DNA of 64,000 nucleotides from Desulfovibrio desulfuricans DSM 642 (GCF_000420465.1 NZ_ATUZ01000011.1:744001-808000); one strand, 5' to 3'. Counted from the stretch's first letter, positions 9,185-18,279 are shown. Notes: generated by a model not told the origin, from the letters alone. Numbers and translations: made by a program.

Positions 9185-9553
9185 GGGGGGGCAGCCCACA
9201 GCCAACGCCGCTATCTATTATTCCCGCTAGTTGCTCTGAAAAACAGTCTGGTCAGGTTTTGCCTGCATTTTCTAGAAATCACCAATGTGAGCAGAAAAAC
9301 ACGGCTGTTTTGCCGATTGGCAATTGGGCCATAAATCAGAATGTTAAAATATTAGCGTTTTGCTAAGAATTATTCTTTGAACAATCAATGTAGGCAAATT
9401 AATCAAATATGTTGACGCAAAAATGTACATAGATTAACTCTAATAAAAATAATATGTGCAAAGAATGTAAGGAGGGGGGAAGTTTTTTTATGTTGTGAGG
9501 AAGTTATCAAGAGTGAAGTTTTTCACAACTCGCAATGTAGTGGGGCAAAGAAG
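9185..9553 (+). promoter_or_regulatory. AT-rich promoter and leader region of the ech operon
   Basis: The stretch at 9300-9470 is much more AT-rich than its surroundings and must hold the ech promoter. A possible vegetative promoter is TTGACG (9412-9417), a 16-nt spacer and TTAACT (9434-9439). A very strong purine run, AAGGAGGGGGGAAG (from about 9469), lies about 75 bases upstream of echA, not next to it, and precedes the tiny frame ATG-TTG-TGA at 9490-9498. A GTG frame at 9513-9557 (14 codons) ends overlapping the echA ATG. The regulatory meaning of these is open. Confidence 0.45.
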
Positions 9554-11509
9554 ATGAGTACACTTGTTTTTTGTTGTGTAGCACTGCCGTTTATTATGGC
9601 GCTTGTGCTGTATTTCACGCAAAGCAGCAGCGCTCGCAAGCTGATAGTGCCTGCAGCGGTCACAGTCATGGCGGTGGCAGCCGTGATCCTGGGAGCGAAC
9701 GGCGCTTTTCGGCTTGAGATAGACACCATCTTTGGTCTGTCTGCCGACTCTGTGTTCAGCGTGCTGGACTTGCTGTTGCTGGTTTACATTCTTGGCATAG
9801 GTTGGAAGCTGGGCAGCCGCCTGATTATGGGCATGACCCTGCTGCAACTGATTGGTCTGTTATACCTTAAATTTGTTCTTCCCGGGCATGAAGTGCCCAT
9901 CACTGCCTTTGTGGCAGACGGCCTGTCGCTTATCATGGTGATCATCATCAGCGTGGTTGGCGGGCTTATTACCATTTACGGCATGGGCTACATGGATCTG
10001 CACGAAGAGCATCTGCATCTGCGTGTTTCGCGCCAGCCCAGATTTTTTGCCATTATTTTCTGCTTCCTCGGTGCCATGAACGGCCTGGTGCTCTGCAACA
10101 ATCTTTCATGGATGTTTCTGTTCTGGGAAATCACAACGCTGTGTTCCTTCATGCTCATAGGGCATGACCAGACAGACGAGGCCAAGGCCAATGCCCAGCG
10201 CGCATTGTGGATGAACGTTCTGGGCGGTCTGGCCTTTGTTTCGGCCATGCTGTTTATTCAGAAGAGCCTTGGAACGCTTTCGACCGAGCTCGTGCTGCAA
10301 AAGATGACCTCGATGGACGTAAAGAACACGGCCATTCTCTTGCCTTTTGCGTTCTTCTGTCTGGCGGCCTTTACCAAGTCGGCGCAGGTTCCGTTCGAGA
10401 GCTGGCTGTGCGGTGCAATGGTTGCACCAACGCCTGTTTCGGCTCTGTTGCACTCGGCTACCATGGTCAAGGCGGGCACTTACCTGCTGTTGCGCATGGC
10501 TCCGGCCTTTGCGGGAACCACCATGTCCACCATCGTGGCCCTGTTCGGCGCATTTACCTTTGTGGCCACATGTATTCTTGCGGTCAGCCAAAGTAATGCA
10601 AAAAAGGTTCTGGCGTATTCCACAATCGCCAACCTCGGGCTTATCATCGCCTGTGTGGGCATCAATACCGCTGCATCCATGATGGCGGCAACGACCATCA
10701 TCATTTACCACTCCGTATCCAAGGGCCTGTTGTTCATGTGCGTCGGCGCCATTGAACAGCGCATTGGTTCGCGCGATATCGAAGACATGCGCGGCCTCTA
10801 CGGTATAATGCCCCGCACGGCCATTATCACGGTGATCGGCATTTTTACCATGATGCTGCCGCCCTTTGGCATGCTCATAGGCAAGTGGATGGCCATAGAA
10901 GCCATTGCCCGCGCCACTCAGGCCATGACGCCCATCGTTTTCTTTGTGGCGCTTGGCTCGGCCTTTACCGTGCTCTTCTGGGCGCGCTGGGCCGGTGTAC
11001 TGGTGTCGTCCTCCAAGATGCACGAGCATGCGGCTCACGGTAATCCCAAGCCCTCGGTCATGTTTGCGCTGCGTTCGCTGTGCGGGCTTGCCGTGGTGTT
11101 TTCGTTCATTTCGCCCCTGGTGCTGAAGACCTTTGTGGAGCCTTCTGTTTCGGGTGTTTACGCGCGCTTTAACTTGCAGACTGAAGGCTTTATTCCCGGC
11201 GCAACCCTGACCAGCGCAGAAGGCTATGTGTGGATTTACCTGCTGTTCATTCTGCTTGGTCTGGGCGTGTGGTTTGCATGGCGGGAAGCCCGCAGAACAC
11301 CAGAGTCTGCCCATGCACAGCCGTATTTTTCGGGCCTGGCGGCAGAAAAGAACGGCGTGGTTGGCTTCAAGGGCCCCATGAATGTGTTTGAGCCAGTGCG
11401 CGTGGCCAACTTCTATCTTTGCCAGTATTTTGGCGAGAGCAAGATCACGCGGGCCATCGACATGATTTCCATTGCATTCCTGGTCGTTCTGGTAGGAGGT
11501 CTGCTCTAA
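9554..11509 (+). CDS. echA: Ech hydrogenase subunit A, proton-conducting membrane subunit
   Basis: A 651-residue polytopic membrane protein of the NuoL/MrpA antiporter family, about 15-16 predicted helices. Family motifs include GLSLIMVIIISVVGGLITIYG and, in a later helix, FTKSAQVPFESWLCGAMVAP, which carries the ion-path Lys and Glu. In Ech hydrogenases this subunit is thought to move protons or sodium ions as ferredoxin is oxidised and H2 made, or in reverse. The length fits EchA rather than the much longer CooM. It is the first gene of an echABCDEF operon; its stop overlaps the echB start by one base. The local ribosome binding site is weak, which may matter given the upstream leader frames. 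Confidence 0.95.
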   Translation: MSTLVFCCVALPFIMALVLYFTQSSSARKLIVPAAVTVMAVAAVILGANGAFRLEIDTIFGLSADSVFSVLDLLLLVYILGIGWKLGSRLIMGMTLLQLIGLLYLKFVLPGHEVPITAFVADGLSLIMVIIISVVGGLITIYGMGYMDLHEEHLHLRVSRQPRFFAIIFCFLGAMNGLVLCNNLSWMFLFWEITTLCSFMLIGHDQTDEAKANAQRALWMNVLGGLAFVSAMLFIQKSLGTLSTELVLQKMTSMDVKNTAILLPFAFFCLAAFTKSAQVPFESWLCGAMVAPTPVSALLHSATMVKAGTYLLLRMAPAFAGTTMSTIVALFGAFTFVATCILAVSQSNAKKVLAYSTIANLGLIIACVGINTAASMMAATTIIIYHSVSKGLLFMCVGAIEQRIGSRDIEDMRGLYGIMPRTAIITVIGIFTMMLPPFGMLIGKWMAIEAIARATQAMTPIVFFVALGSAFTVLFWARWAGVLVSSSKMHEHAAHGNPKPSVMFALRSLCGLAVVFSFISPLVLKTFVEPSVSGVYARFNLQTEGFIPGATLTSAEGYVWIYLLFILLGLGVWFAWREARRTPESAHAQPYFSGLAAEKNGVVGFKGPMNVFEPVRVANFYLCQYFGESKITRAIDMISIAFLVVLVGGLL

Positions 11510-12360
11510 TGCTCACCATCTTCAGTGCCATCGGCGGGTTGATCCTGTCGCCCCTGGTGGGCGGCCTGCTTACCGGCCTGGATCGCCGGATCACGGCGCG
11601 CCTTCAGTCGCGCATTGGGCCGCCCCTGCTACAGCCCTTTTACGACATCTTAAAACTGCTGGGCAAACAGCCCCAGGTTACCAATGCCTGGCTGGTGTTC
11701 AGCGCTTATATCACGCTGATTTCATCGGCGCTTGCTCTGCTGATTTTCTTCATGGGCGGGGATTTGCTGCTGCTGTTCTTCGTGCTCACAGTGGGCGCGG
11801 TGTTTCAGGTGGTTGGCGCCATATGCGTACCTTCGCCTTACAGCAACGTGGGCGCGCAGCGCGAGCTGTTGCTCATGCTTGCCTATGAGCCTATCCTGAT
11901 CCTGGTGTTCGTTGGCTTTGCCATGTGCACGGGTTCGTTCTCCATTGCCGCAGTATTCCAGCTCGAGCAGCCGCTGCTGCTCAAGATGCCCCTGCTGTTT
12001 CTGGCGCTGGGTTACGCCCTGACAATCAAACTGCGCAAGTCGCCCTTTGATATCGCTGCCAGCCATCACGGCCACCAGGAACTGGTGCGCGGCGTACAGA
12101 CCGAATATTCCGGCCCGTACCTTGCGCTGATTGAAATTGCCCACTGGTTTGATCTTGTGCTTATTCTTGGGCTGTGCGCCATGTTCTGGCACACCAGCTT
12201 TGTGGGAATGGCCGTTCTTGTGGGCGCCTCGCTGTTCACGGAAATTCTTATCGACAACATCACCGCCCGTCTGACGTGGCAGTGGATGGTGCAAAAGAAG
12301 TCTCTGCTGCTCGGCATGGGCCTGGCCCTGGTTAATCTTTTATGGCTGTACGTGGCGTAA
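11509..12360 (+). CDS. echB: Ech hydrogenase subunit B, NuoH-like membrane subunit
   Basis: A 283-residue membrane protein of the complex I subunit 1 (NuoH) family, with about seven to eight helices. The stretch RITARLQSRIGPPLLQP is the conserved loop at the quinone-module junction of the family, and SPFDIA plus EYSGPYLALIEIAHWFD are further conserved loops. It anchors the soluble hydrogenase arm to the antiporter-like EchA. The start is the ATG in TAATG at 11509, overlapping the echA stop and preceded by GGAGG. Translational coupling to echA is likely. An upstream in-frame ATG inside echA was rejected. Confidence 0.95.
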   Translation: MLTIFSAIGGLILSPLVGGLLTGLDRRITARLQSRIGPPLLQPFYDILKLLGKQPQVTNAWLVFSAYITLISSALALLIFFMGGDLLLLFFVLTVGAVFQVVGAICVPSPYSNVGAQRELLLMLAYEPILILVFVGFAMCTGSFSIAAVFQLEQPLLLKMPLLFLALGYALTIKLRKSPFDIAASHHGHQELVRGVQTEYSGPYLALIEIAHWFDLVLILGLCAMFWHTSFVGMAVLVGASLFTEILIDNITARLTWQWMVQKKSLLLGMGLALVNLLWLYVA

Positions 12361-12372
12361 GGAGGCCGGAAT

Positions 12373-12933
12373 ATGGGTTTCGTCGACAATATGATCAAGC
12401 GGAGCCGCCTGAAGTCTCCGTGGATAGTTCATTTTGACTGCGGTTCCTGCAACGGCTGCGACATCGAGGTGCTGGCCTGTCTGACGCCCATGTATGACGT
12501 AGAACGTTTCGGGGTGGTCAACGCGGGCAACCCCAAGCATGCCGACGTGCTGCTGGTTACAGGCACGGTGAACCACCGCAACCAGCATGTGCTCAAGCAG
12601 ATATACGAACAGATGCCTTCGCCCAAGGCCGTGGTTTCCATCGGAGCCTGCAACCTTTCCGGGGGCGTGTTCAAGGATACCTATAATGTGCTGAACGGTG
12701 CGTACAATATCATTCCTGTTGATGTGTTCGTGCCCGGCTGCCCGCCCAAACCCGAGGCCATCATTGACGGCGTGGTGCAGGCCCTTGGCGTGCTCAAGGC
12801 CAAGATGGGCCTTGGCCCCGAGCCTGTGCCCACCTTTATGCCGGGCGATGAGGACGGCACTCCCGACATGACGCCGCAGGCGGAGTCCGCGCCGGAAGAA
12901 GCCCCCGACAAGCCACAGCAAAACGCGGGTTAA
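12373..12933 (+). CDS. echC: Ech hydrogenase small subunit, EchC
   Basis: A 186-residue NuoB-like small subunit that carries the proximal [4Fe-4S] cluster. The cluster ligands are visible in CGSCNGCDIE near residues 23-32, GACNLSGG near 96-103 and PGCPPKPEAI near 125-134. It passes electrons between the EchF ferredoxin subunit and the NiFe site in EchE. The C-terminal 40 residues are acidic and proline-rich and extend beyond the conserved core. A GGAGG ribosome binding site lies just before the ATG. It sits 12 bases after echB in the operon. Confidence 0.96.
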   Translation: MGFVDNMIKRSRLKSPWIVHFDCGSCNGCDIEVLACLTPMYDVERFGVVNAGNPKHADVLLVTGTVNHRNQHVLKQIYEQMPSPKAVVSIGACNLSGGVFKDTYNVLNGAYNIIPVDVFVPGCPPKPEAIIDGVVQALGVLKAKMGLGPEPVPTFMPGDEDGTPDMTPQAESAPEEAPDKPQQNAG

Positions 12934-12951
12934 CCCGGAAAGGATAGAGCC

Positions 12952-13428
12952 ATGTTTTTTGAAGCCAAGGAAGTGACGCCGCAAACGCTGCTTTCAGAAG
13001 TGCAGCAGCTTGCCAACGCCAAATACCGTTTTGTGACCATGTCGCAGACCGTCATGGACGAAAACACGCTGCGGCTTTTCTATCACTTTGACGTAAACCT
13101 CACCATGTCCGACCTGCGCCACAACGCCGAGCTGTGCGTGTGGGAACCCACGGACGCCAAGGGCATGGTGCATCTGCGCATGGATGTGAACAAGAACGAC
13201 GCCATCCCCAGCATCACGCCCGTATATTTCTGCGCTGTCCTCGTTGAGAACGAAACGCAGGATCAGTTCGGGGTGCATTTTGCTGATCTGCCCCTGGATT
13301 ACCAGGGGGCCATGTATCTGGAGGGCGAAGTCACCCACGCGCCGTACTTTACCATGACCACGGTCCGGCGGCCCGCCGCCAAGGCCGAGGCCGCCAAGGA
13401 TGACACGGCCAAAGGAGAGAAGGCATGA
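12952..13428 (+). CDS. echD: Ech hydrogenase subunit D, NuoC-like
   Basis: A 158-residue soluble subunit resembling NuoC, which packs against the large subunit. The core matches the family over residues 1-125, for example RFVTMSQTVMD, the ETQDQFGVHFADLPLDYQG stretch and a YLEGEV segment. The last 30 residues form an Ala/Lys-rich tail. AAAGGA precedes the ATG. Its stop overlaps the echE start (ATGA), so the two are translationally coupled. Confidence 0.93.
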   Translation: MFFEAKEVTPQTLLSEVQQLANAKYRFVTMSQTVMDENTLRLFYHFDVNLTMSDLRHNAELCVWEPTDAKGMVHLRMDVNKNDAIPSITPVYFCAVLVENETQDQFGVHFADLPLDYQGAMYLEGEVTHAPYFTMTTVRRPAAKAEAAKDDTAKGEKA

Positions 13429-14507
13429 GCAACCGCACAACCGTGATTCCTTTCGGGCCGCAGCATCCCGTACTGCCCGAGCCGTTGCACATCAAGTTTG
13501 TGGTGGAAGATGAAACCGTGGTCGGGGCCGTGCCCCAGCTTGGTTTTGTCCATCGCGGGCTTGAAAGCCTTGTGCGGCTCAAGGACTACAATCAGATGGT
13601 CTTTGTGGTCGAGCGCATCTGCGGCATCTGCTCGTGCATCCATGCCAACTGCTACTGCAACGCCATTGAAGACATGATGGGTATTACAGCGCCGCCGCGT
13701 GCGCAGTTTTTGCGGGTTATCTGGTCAGAACTGCACCGGATACACTCCCATATGCTGTGGCTCGGCCTGTTTGCCGACTCGTTTGGCTTTGAAAGCGTGT
13801 TCCAGCAGTTCTGGCGTATCCGCGAGCATGTCATGGACATCTGCGAAGCCACGGCGGGCAACCGCGTTATTCTTTCGGTCAACGTGGTTGGCGGCGTGCG
13901 CCGCGACCTCAGCCCCGATCAGATCCGCTGGATGCATGGCCGTCTGGATGAACTGGAAAAGGGCATGCGCGAGCTTACCCGCACCATGCTTGACGACTAC
14001 ACCGTGCAGGAACGCACACGCGGCATAGGCACTCTGAGCAAGGACGATGCACGCCTGCTGGGCGCCGCCGGCCCCACCCTTCGCGGCAGCGGCTGGGAAA
14101 TCGACGAACGTATGCACGGCTACGCCGCCTACAAGGATCTCAACTTCATTCCCGTGGTTGAAAATGACGGTGACTGCTACGCCCGCTCCAAGGTACGCTT
14201 TTATGAAGTGCTGCACTCCATAGAGCTTATCCGCGAGGCCTTGAACCGCCTGCCCGAAAGCGAGCTGACCGTAAAGGTCACCGGCAACCCCGAGGGCGAA
14301 TCGGTCTTTCGTGTGGAGCAGCCCCGCGGCGAGCTGTTCTATTACATCCGGGCCAACGGCACCAAAAATCTGGAGCGCATGCGCGTGCGTACGCCCACCT
14401 TTGCCAACGTGCCGCCCCTGCTGCACATGCTGCCGGGCTGCAAACTGCCCGATGTGCCGGTTATCGTGCTGAGTATCGACCCGTGCATCTCCTGCACAGA
14501 GAGGTAG
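13425..14507 (+). CDS. echE: Ech hydrogenase large (NiFe) subunit, EchE
   Basis: A 360-residue NuoD-like catalytic subunit. Unlike NuoD of complex I it keeps both CxxC pairs that hold the NiFe centre: RICGIC near residues 65-70 and DPCISC at the extreme C-terminus (residues 353-358). The protein ends two residues after that motif (TER), which suggests it matures without the C-terminal cleavage used for many other NiFe hydrogenases, as known for Ech enzymes. It reduces protons with electrons from ferredoxin or oxidises H2. An AAAGGAGAG site lies within the end of echD. No hydrogenase maturation genes are in the window. Confidence 0.96.
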   Translation: MSNRTTVIPFGPQHPVLPEPLHIKFVVEDETVVGAVPQLGFVHRGLESLVRLKDYNQMVFVVERICGICSCIHANCYCNAIEDMMGITAPPRAQFLRVIWSELHRIHSHMLWLGLFADSFGFESVFQQFWRIREHVMDICEATAGNRVILSVNVVGGVRRDLSPDQIRWMHGRLDELEKGMRELTRTMLDDYTVQERTRGIGTLSKDDARLLGAAGPTLRGSGWEIDERMHGYAAYKDLNFIPVVENDGDCYARSKVRFYEVLHSIELIREALNRLPESELTVKVTGNPEGESVFRVEQPRGELFYYIRANGTKNLERMRVRTPTFANVPPLLHMLPGCKLPDVPVIVLSIDPCISCTER

Positions 14508-14510
14508 CCC

Positions 14511-14894
14511 ATGTATATGCTCCCAAACGTGCTGCGCAATCTTTCGGGCAAGCCAGCCACGAGGCTGTATCCTCTGGAAGAACGCGAACCCTTCCCCGCC
14601 TATCGCGGCGTGATCACCAACGAGGTTGAAAAGTGCATATTCTGCAATTCCTGCGCAAGAGTATGCCCAACCGATGCCATCACCGTGGATGCAAAAGCCG
14701 GAAAGTGGAATTATGATCCCTTCCTGTGCGTGTACTGCTCCGCGTGTGTGGAAAAGTGCCCTACAAAATGTCTGCATCAGGTTCCAGTGCACCGCAAACC
14801 TTCCATCAGCAAGTTTGTAGTGCACCGCACCGGAACCCCGCGCGTCAAGAAAGCCAAGGCCGAGGCCAAGGACGTGGAAGATACGGAAAAATAA
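14511..14894 (+). CDS. echF: Ech hydrogenase ferredoxin subunit, EchF
   Basis: A 127-residue NuoI-like polyferredoxin with two [4Fe-4S] motifs: CIFCNSCARVCPTDAI near residues 43-58 and CVYCSACVEKCPTKCL near 73-88. It connects soluble ferredoxin to the EchC cluster. The Lys/Glu-rich tail is outside the clusters. It starts 3 bases after echE and is the last gene of the operon, followed closely by a strong terminator. Confidence 0.95.
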   Translation: MYMLPNVLRNLSGKPATRLYPLEEREPFPAYRGVITNEVEKCIFCNSCARVCPTDAITVDAKAGKWNYDPFLCVYCSACVEKCPTKCLHQVPVHRKPSISKFVVHRTGTPRVKKAKAEAKDVEDTEK

Positions 14895-14898
14895 CTGA

Positions 14899-14932
14899 AA
14901 AAGCGAAGGGCCTGCAAAGGCCCTTCGCTTTT
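14899..14932 (+). terminator. Terminator of the ech operon
   Basis: A perfect 14-bp stem, AAAAGCGAAGGGCC with GGCCCTTCGCTTTT, has a 6-nt loop and lies 4 bases after the echF stop. The symmetric A and T runs allow it to work in both directions. Confidence 0.93.
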
Positions 14933-14990
14933 AACAAATACTGGTTTCTTGTTTTCGCTCTTGTTGATCTTGCCTGCACTCTCACCCCGT

Positions 14991-15587
14991 CTATTTGCCG
15001 GACGGGGCAGGCGGCGCGTTTTTCCGGTTATGGAGATTCGCGCCGCCTTTTGTGTGTGCCGTGTGGTGCACGCCGACCCGTTGTGAGCCAGCCTGCGCGC
15101 CCATTTCTGCGCACCGGGGGCAGATGCCCGTCAGTTCCACGGTGTCGCCCTGTAGCTGAAAGCCCTGCTGCTGCATGGTGGAAAAGATGGTCTGATACAG
15201 AGTGGGATTGTTCACCTCGCGGCTCTTGCGGCAACCGGGGCATACCAGCATGAACACGGGCGCATGCTTTTTGTGGCAGGTTTCCGCGCAGGCCACAAAG
15301 GCATTGAGCGAGCCGACTTTGTGCACAAGGCCCTGATTGAGCAGAAATTCAAGCGTTCTATAGACGCTTGCAGGCGTGAGGGCCTTGGAGGATTTGCCGC
15401 GCAGGGCATCAAGAATGTCATAGGCCTTAACGGGTTCCTGAGCCTGTTGCAGATAGGCAAGCACCATGCGCCGCAAGGGCGTAAGCCGCAGAGTGTGACC
15501 CATGCGCGGCTGGTCTGCCTGACAGCACGATGTTTCTGCCTGGCAACAGGCAGGTTCAGCCTGATCAGTTGTTTTCGTCTTCCACAT
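14991..15587 (-). CDS. Fur-family regulator, probable zinc regulator Zur
   Basis: A 198-residue Fur-family repressor. The winged-helix recognition stretch LTPASVYRTLEFLLNQGLVHKV is visible (described here by position, about residues 70-90), and structural-zinc pairs CPGC and CPRC lie in the C-terminal half. The N-terminal leader before the core is unusually Cys-rich (ACCQAET, SCCQAD) and could be an extra metal site. It is the last gene of a zinc-uptake operon and overlaps the DUF3299 gene by 23 bases, so a Zur role with autoregulation is the natural reading. The start at 15587 has a GGTGGA site; an internal ATG at 15503 (MGHTLRLTPLRR) would remove the Cys-rich leader and cannot be excluded. 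Confidence 0.82.
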   Translation of the reverse strand: MWKTKTTDQAEPACCQAETSCCQADQPRMGHTLRLTPLRRMVLAYLQQAQEPVKAYDILDALRGKSSKALTPASVYRTLEFLLNQGLVHKVGSLNAFVACAETCHKKHAPVFMLVCPGCRKSREVNNPTLYQTIFSTMQQQGFQLQGDTVELTGICPRCAEMGAQAGSQRVGVHHTAHTKGGANLHNRKNAPPAPSGK

Positions 15588-16203
15588 AGGGTTCCACCGC
15601 CTCAGCCTTGATGCGGTATCCCGCATCGCCGATGTCGCTTTCTGTTTTCTCGATTTCAAGCTTTCCGTATACCCACACGGTGTCCATCATCTGTATGCCG
15701 CGTGGTTTGTCCAGTGTGACGTAGATGATCTGGTTGGCCGGGGGCGGCGGCACGTGAATGCACGCGCCGAAATAGGGAACCAGCAAAAATTCTGCCAGTT
15801 CATCGCCACCCAGAAAATCAAGCGGAGCTACAAATCCGGCAATACGCACCAGCTTGCCGCCCAAAACCTTGTTGGCGGGCGCATTGCTCCACAGGGCCTG
15901 AAATTCTTTCAGGGCCTTGTCGGCTCTGGGGTCGTCATCGCTGAACTTGTCAAAATTGAACTTGTCAAAAACTTTTGCGGGATTCCATGATGGCGGAATC
16001 AGCTTGTCCCATGTGATTTCGGTGTATTTCCCGCTCTTTTTTGCGGTTGCGGCAGTGTCCGCATCTTCGCGCGAGGGCTGCCAGTGTTCGATTTTTTGCC
16101 GCTCGTAATCGTCAGTCAGGGCAAGGGCGGTTGCGCTGTGCCAGCCGCACAGCAATGCTGCCAGCATGCAGAGGATGCGCCCTGTGGTCGAGGCTGTTTT
16201 CAT
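15565..16203 (-). CDS. Exported DUF3299 protein of the Zrg-type zinc-uptake operon
   Basis: A 212-residue protein with an N-terminal signal peptide (residues 1 to about 28, ending ATALA) and a DUF3299 domain containing VRIAGFVAPLDFLGG, EFLLVPYFGACIHVPPPP and a QMMDTVWVYGKLE stretch. In Vibrio, a DUF3299 protein belongs to the zrgABCDE zinc-uptake system, and here it likewise follows a zrgA-like gene, an ATPase and a permease. Its exact job in zinc uptake is not known; a periplasmic accessory role is inferred. AAAGGA precedes the start. Confidence 0.85.
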   Translation of the reverse strand: MKTASTTGRILCMLAALLCGWHSATALALTDDYERQKIEHWQPSREDADTAATAKKSGKYTEITWDKLIPPSWNPAKVFDKFNFDKFSDDDPRADKALKEFQALWSNAPANKVLGGKLVRIAGFVAPLDFLGGDELAEFLLVPYFGACIHVPPPPANQIIYVTLDKPRGIQMMDTVWVYGKLEIEKTESDIGDAGYRIKAEAVEPYVEDENN

Positions 16204-16217
16204 GGCAGGTTCCTTTA

Positions 16218-17489
16218 TTATACAGAGGCGTTGAGGCCGTCAGCCAGACTCATGCGGTAGGCCCGCCATGCCGGGATAAGCCCGGCGGCAAAACCAGCGG
16301 CCACAATCCCGCCAAGCAAGCGCCATTCGGCGGCTGTGGGCAGAGTGAGCGCAAGGCTCAGCCCATAGCCCGAAGCCAGCACAGGGCCAAACACAGCCAG
16401 CAGGGCGGCAAGGGCGGCAGTTCCCGCCAGAGCGCCCGCAACGACCAGCAGCGTGCTTTCAAACGACAGAAGGGCCACAATATCCAGAGGACTTGCCCCT
16501 GCTGCGCGCAGCACGGCCAGCTCGCGCCGCCGTTCGCCCAGCCCTGCCAGAATGGCGGCCACAAGGCCAGCCAGCCCAGCCACAGTTACCAGCCAGGAGA
16601 GGACGCGCAAGGCATTTTCGCCCGAGCGCAGCAGGCTCCACAACTGATCCAGCGCCACCCCGGGCATAACAGCCATGAGGGCTTCCTGCTGGTCGGCGTT
16701 GATTTCCCTTTGGGCGGCAAAAACGCGGGCGCGGTTTTTCAGGCCAACCAGCACCGCCGTAATACTCTTGGGTGCAAGGCTGAACTTGGTTACCTGATCT
16801 GGCCGCACATGAAAACCCGGCACAGGCGCGCCGCCCTGCCAGTCGATGTGGATGGCCTCCATGGCGGCAAGGCTGATGTACAAAGCCCTGTCCACAGGGG
16901 TGCCTGTGGGTGCAAGAATACCACATACCGTAAAGGGCTTGTCCGTATGCTGGGCAAGGTGGGCGCTGCCCGAGCCGTGGCTGAGTACTAGTCTGTCGCC
17001 CAGCCTGTAGTGCTCTTTGCTGGCAACCTCCGCCCCCAGCACAACATCAAAGATGCCGTCAAAAGGCGTTCCCTGCGCCAGTTGCAGATGCATGCGCCTG
17101 CTGTATTGGTACTGGGTAAAAAAATCGCCCGTAGTGCCAACTACGGCAAATCCCTTGTGCGAATCGCCGAGCGACAGGGGGATAGTCCAGGCCACGTCCT
17201 TGCGCTGGGCAATGCGCTGGGCGCTGTCCCACCCCATGTTGTTGGTGCCCTTGCCCATGTGGAACACGGCATAGAGCAGTAGTTGCAACTCGCTGCCGCG
17301 CGCTCCCACCACCATATCCGTGCCGGAAACTGCCTGAACAAAATTATCGCGCACCTGAGTGCGCACTCGCTCCATACCGAGCAGCAGGGTGGTGGAGAGC
17401 GCGATGGAAAATACCACAAGGCTCAGGGTTCCCCGGCGGTTCCAGGCGCTCGACCAGGCAAGCCCCAACAAAAAACGCCAACGGCTCAT
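16218..17489 (-). CDS. ABC transporter permease, FtsX/MacB type, of the zinc-uptake operon
   Basis: A 423-residue membrane protein with the FtsX/MacB arrangement: one N-terminal helix (about 14-34), a large MacB_PCD-like periplasmic domain (about 40-270, for example VQAVSGTDMVVGARGSELQL), then three C-terminal helices with the FtsX core GLGERRRELAVLRAAGASPLDI in the cytoplasmic loop. Together with the ATPase gene upstream, whose stop it overlaps by 4 bases (ATGA), it forms an ABC complex of the LolCDE/MacB mechanical type rather than a channel-type metal importer. Context with zrgA, DUF3299 and Zur points to zinc. Confidence 0.88.
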   Translation of the reverse strand: MSRWRFLLGLAWSSAWNRRGTLSLVVFSIALSTTLLLGMERVRTQVRDNFVQAVSGTDMVVGARGSELQLLLYAVFHMGKGTNNMGWDSAQRIAQRKDVAWTIPLSLGDSHKGFAVVGTTGDFFTQYQYSRRMHLQLAQGTPFDGIFDVVLGAEVASKEHYRLGDRLVLSHGSGSAHLAQHTDKPFTVCGILAPTGTPVDRALYISLAAMEAIHIDWQGGAPVPGFHVRPDQVTKFSLAPKSITAVLVGLKNRARVFAAQREINADQQEALMAVMPGVALDQLWSLLRSGENALRVLSWLVTVAGLAGLVAAILAGLGERRRELAVLRAAGASPLDIVALLSFESTLLVVAGALAGTAALAALLAVFGPVLASGYGLSLALTLPTAAEWRLLGGIVAAGFAAGLIPAWRAYRMSLADGLNASV

Positions 17490-18274
17490 GCGGTTTCTCC
17501 CTGCGGGATTGTCCCTTTGTCAGCCCTGCTGGCATCGGCCCGGTTAATCTCTGCCAGCCGGATCCGGCGTTCAAAAAAATCCGCCAGAGACAGATCATGG
17601 CTGACAAACAAAAGGCTTGATCCGGCCTCGGCGCTTTCGCGCAGCAGCAGGTGCAGAAAATCTGCCCGCCGTTCCGCATCCAGCGCAGAGGTGGGTTCGT
17701 CAGCCATAACCAGCGGCGGCGACCCCACAAGGGCGCGGGCGGCGGCAACGCGTTGCTGTTGCCCCACAGAAAGGCGGGTTACGCTTTTGCGCCACAGTTC
17801 CGGCCCAAGGCCAAGGCGTTCAAGCAGGCGTTGCGCGGATTGCTCCGGGCTTGCATCCTTTTCCGTTGCCCGTGCGGTGCGTTTGGGCGAAAAGCGGCAG
17901 GGCAGCAGGACATTATCCAGCATGGAGAGATGCGGAACAAGATTGAACTGCTGAAATATCAGGCCGATGGTGTCGCCGCGAAAGGAATCTCTGGCGAATC
18001 TGGGCAAGGTGTCCACACGAATTCCGTTGACGCGCACACTGCCGGAAGCTGGTTGGAGTATCCCTGCAATGAGGCTGAGCAGGGTGCTTTTGCCCCCGCC
18101 GCTGGGGCCGGAAAGAAAAACCGTCTCCCCTTTGTCCACGCTGAACATGGGAATATGCAGGGCTTCTTCCTTTTGGCCGGGCCAGCAAAAGGTGCAATTT
18201 TCAAGCAGGACTGCCTGCTCGCCCGTATTCATGCTGCAAGGCGCTTGCGGTGGTGTTGGCGTAACGGAATTCAT
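17486..18274 (-). CDS. ABC transporter ATP-binding protein of the zinc-uptake operon
   Basis: A LolD/MacB-type ATPase of about 262 residues. Walker A is GPSGGGKST, the signature is LSVGQQQRVAAARAL and Walker B is LVMADEPTSALD; the Q-loop appears in GLIFQQFNLVPHLS. It energises the adjacent FtsX-type permease. The start is uncertain: an ATG at 18274 lies 5 bases beyond the zrgA stop, while a GTG at 18286 would overlap it. Neither has a good ribosome binding site, so coupling to zrgA translation is likely. Confidence 0.88.
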   Translation of the reverse strand: MNSVTPTPPQAPCSMNTGEQAVLLENCTFCWPGQKEEALHIPMFSVDKGETVFLSGPSGGGKSTLLSLIAGILQPASGSVRVNGIRVDTLPRFARDSFRGDTIGLIFQQFNLVPHLSMLDNVLLPCRFSPKRTARATEKDASPEQSAQRLLERLGLGPELWRKSVTRLSVGQQQRVAAARALVGSPPLVMADEPTSALDAERRADFLHLLLRESAEAGSSLLFVSHDLSLADFFERRIRLAEINRADASRADKGTIPQGETA

Positions 18275-18279
18275 GGGAG

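Noticed and set aside
9554-14894. CO-induced (Coo) hydrogenase instead of Ech
   Set aside because: The first subunit has the EchA length rather than that of the much longer CooM, the gene order is echABCDEF, and no CO dehydrogenase or CooA gene is next to it.
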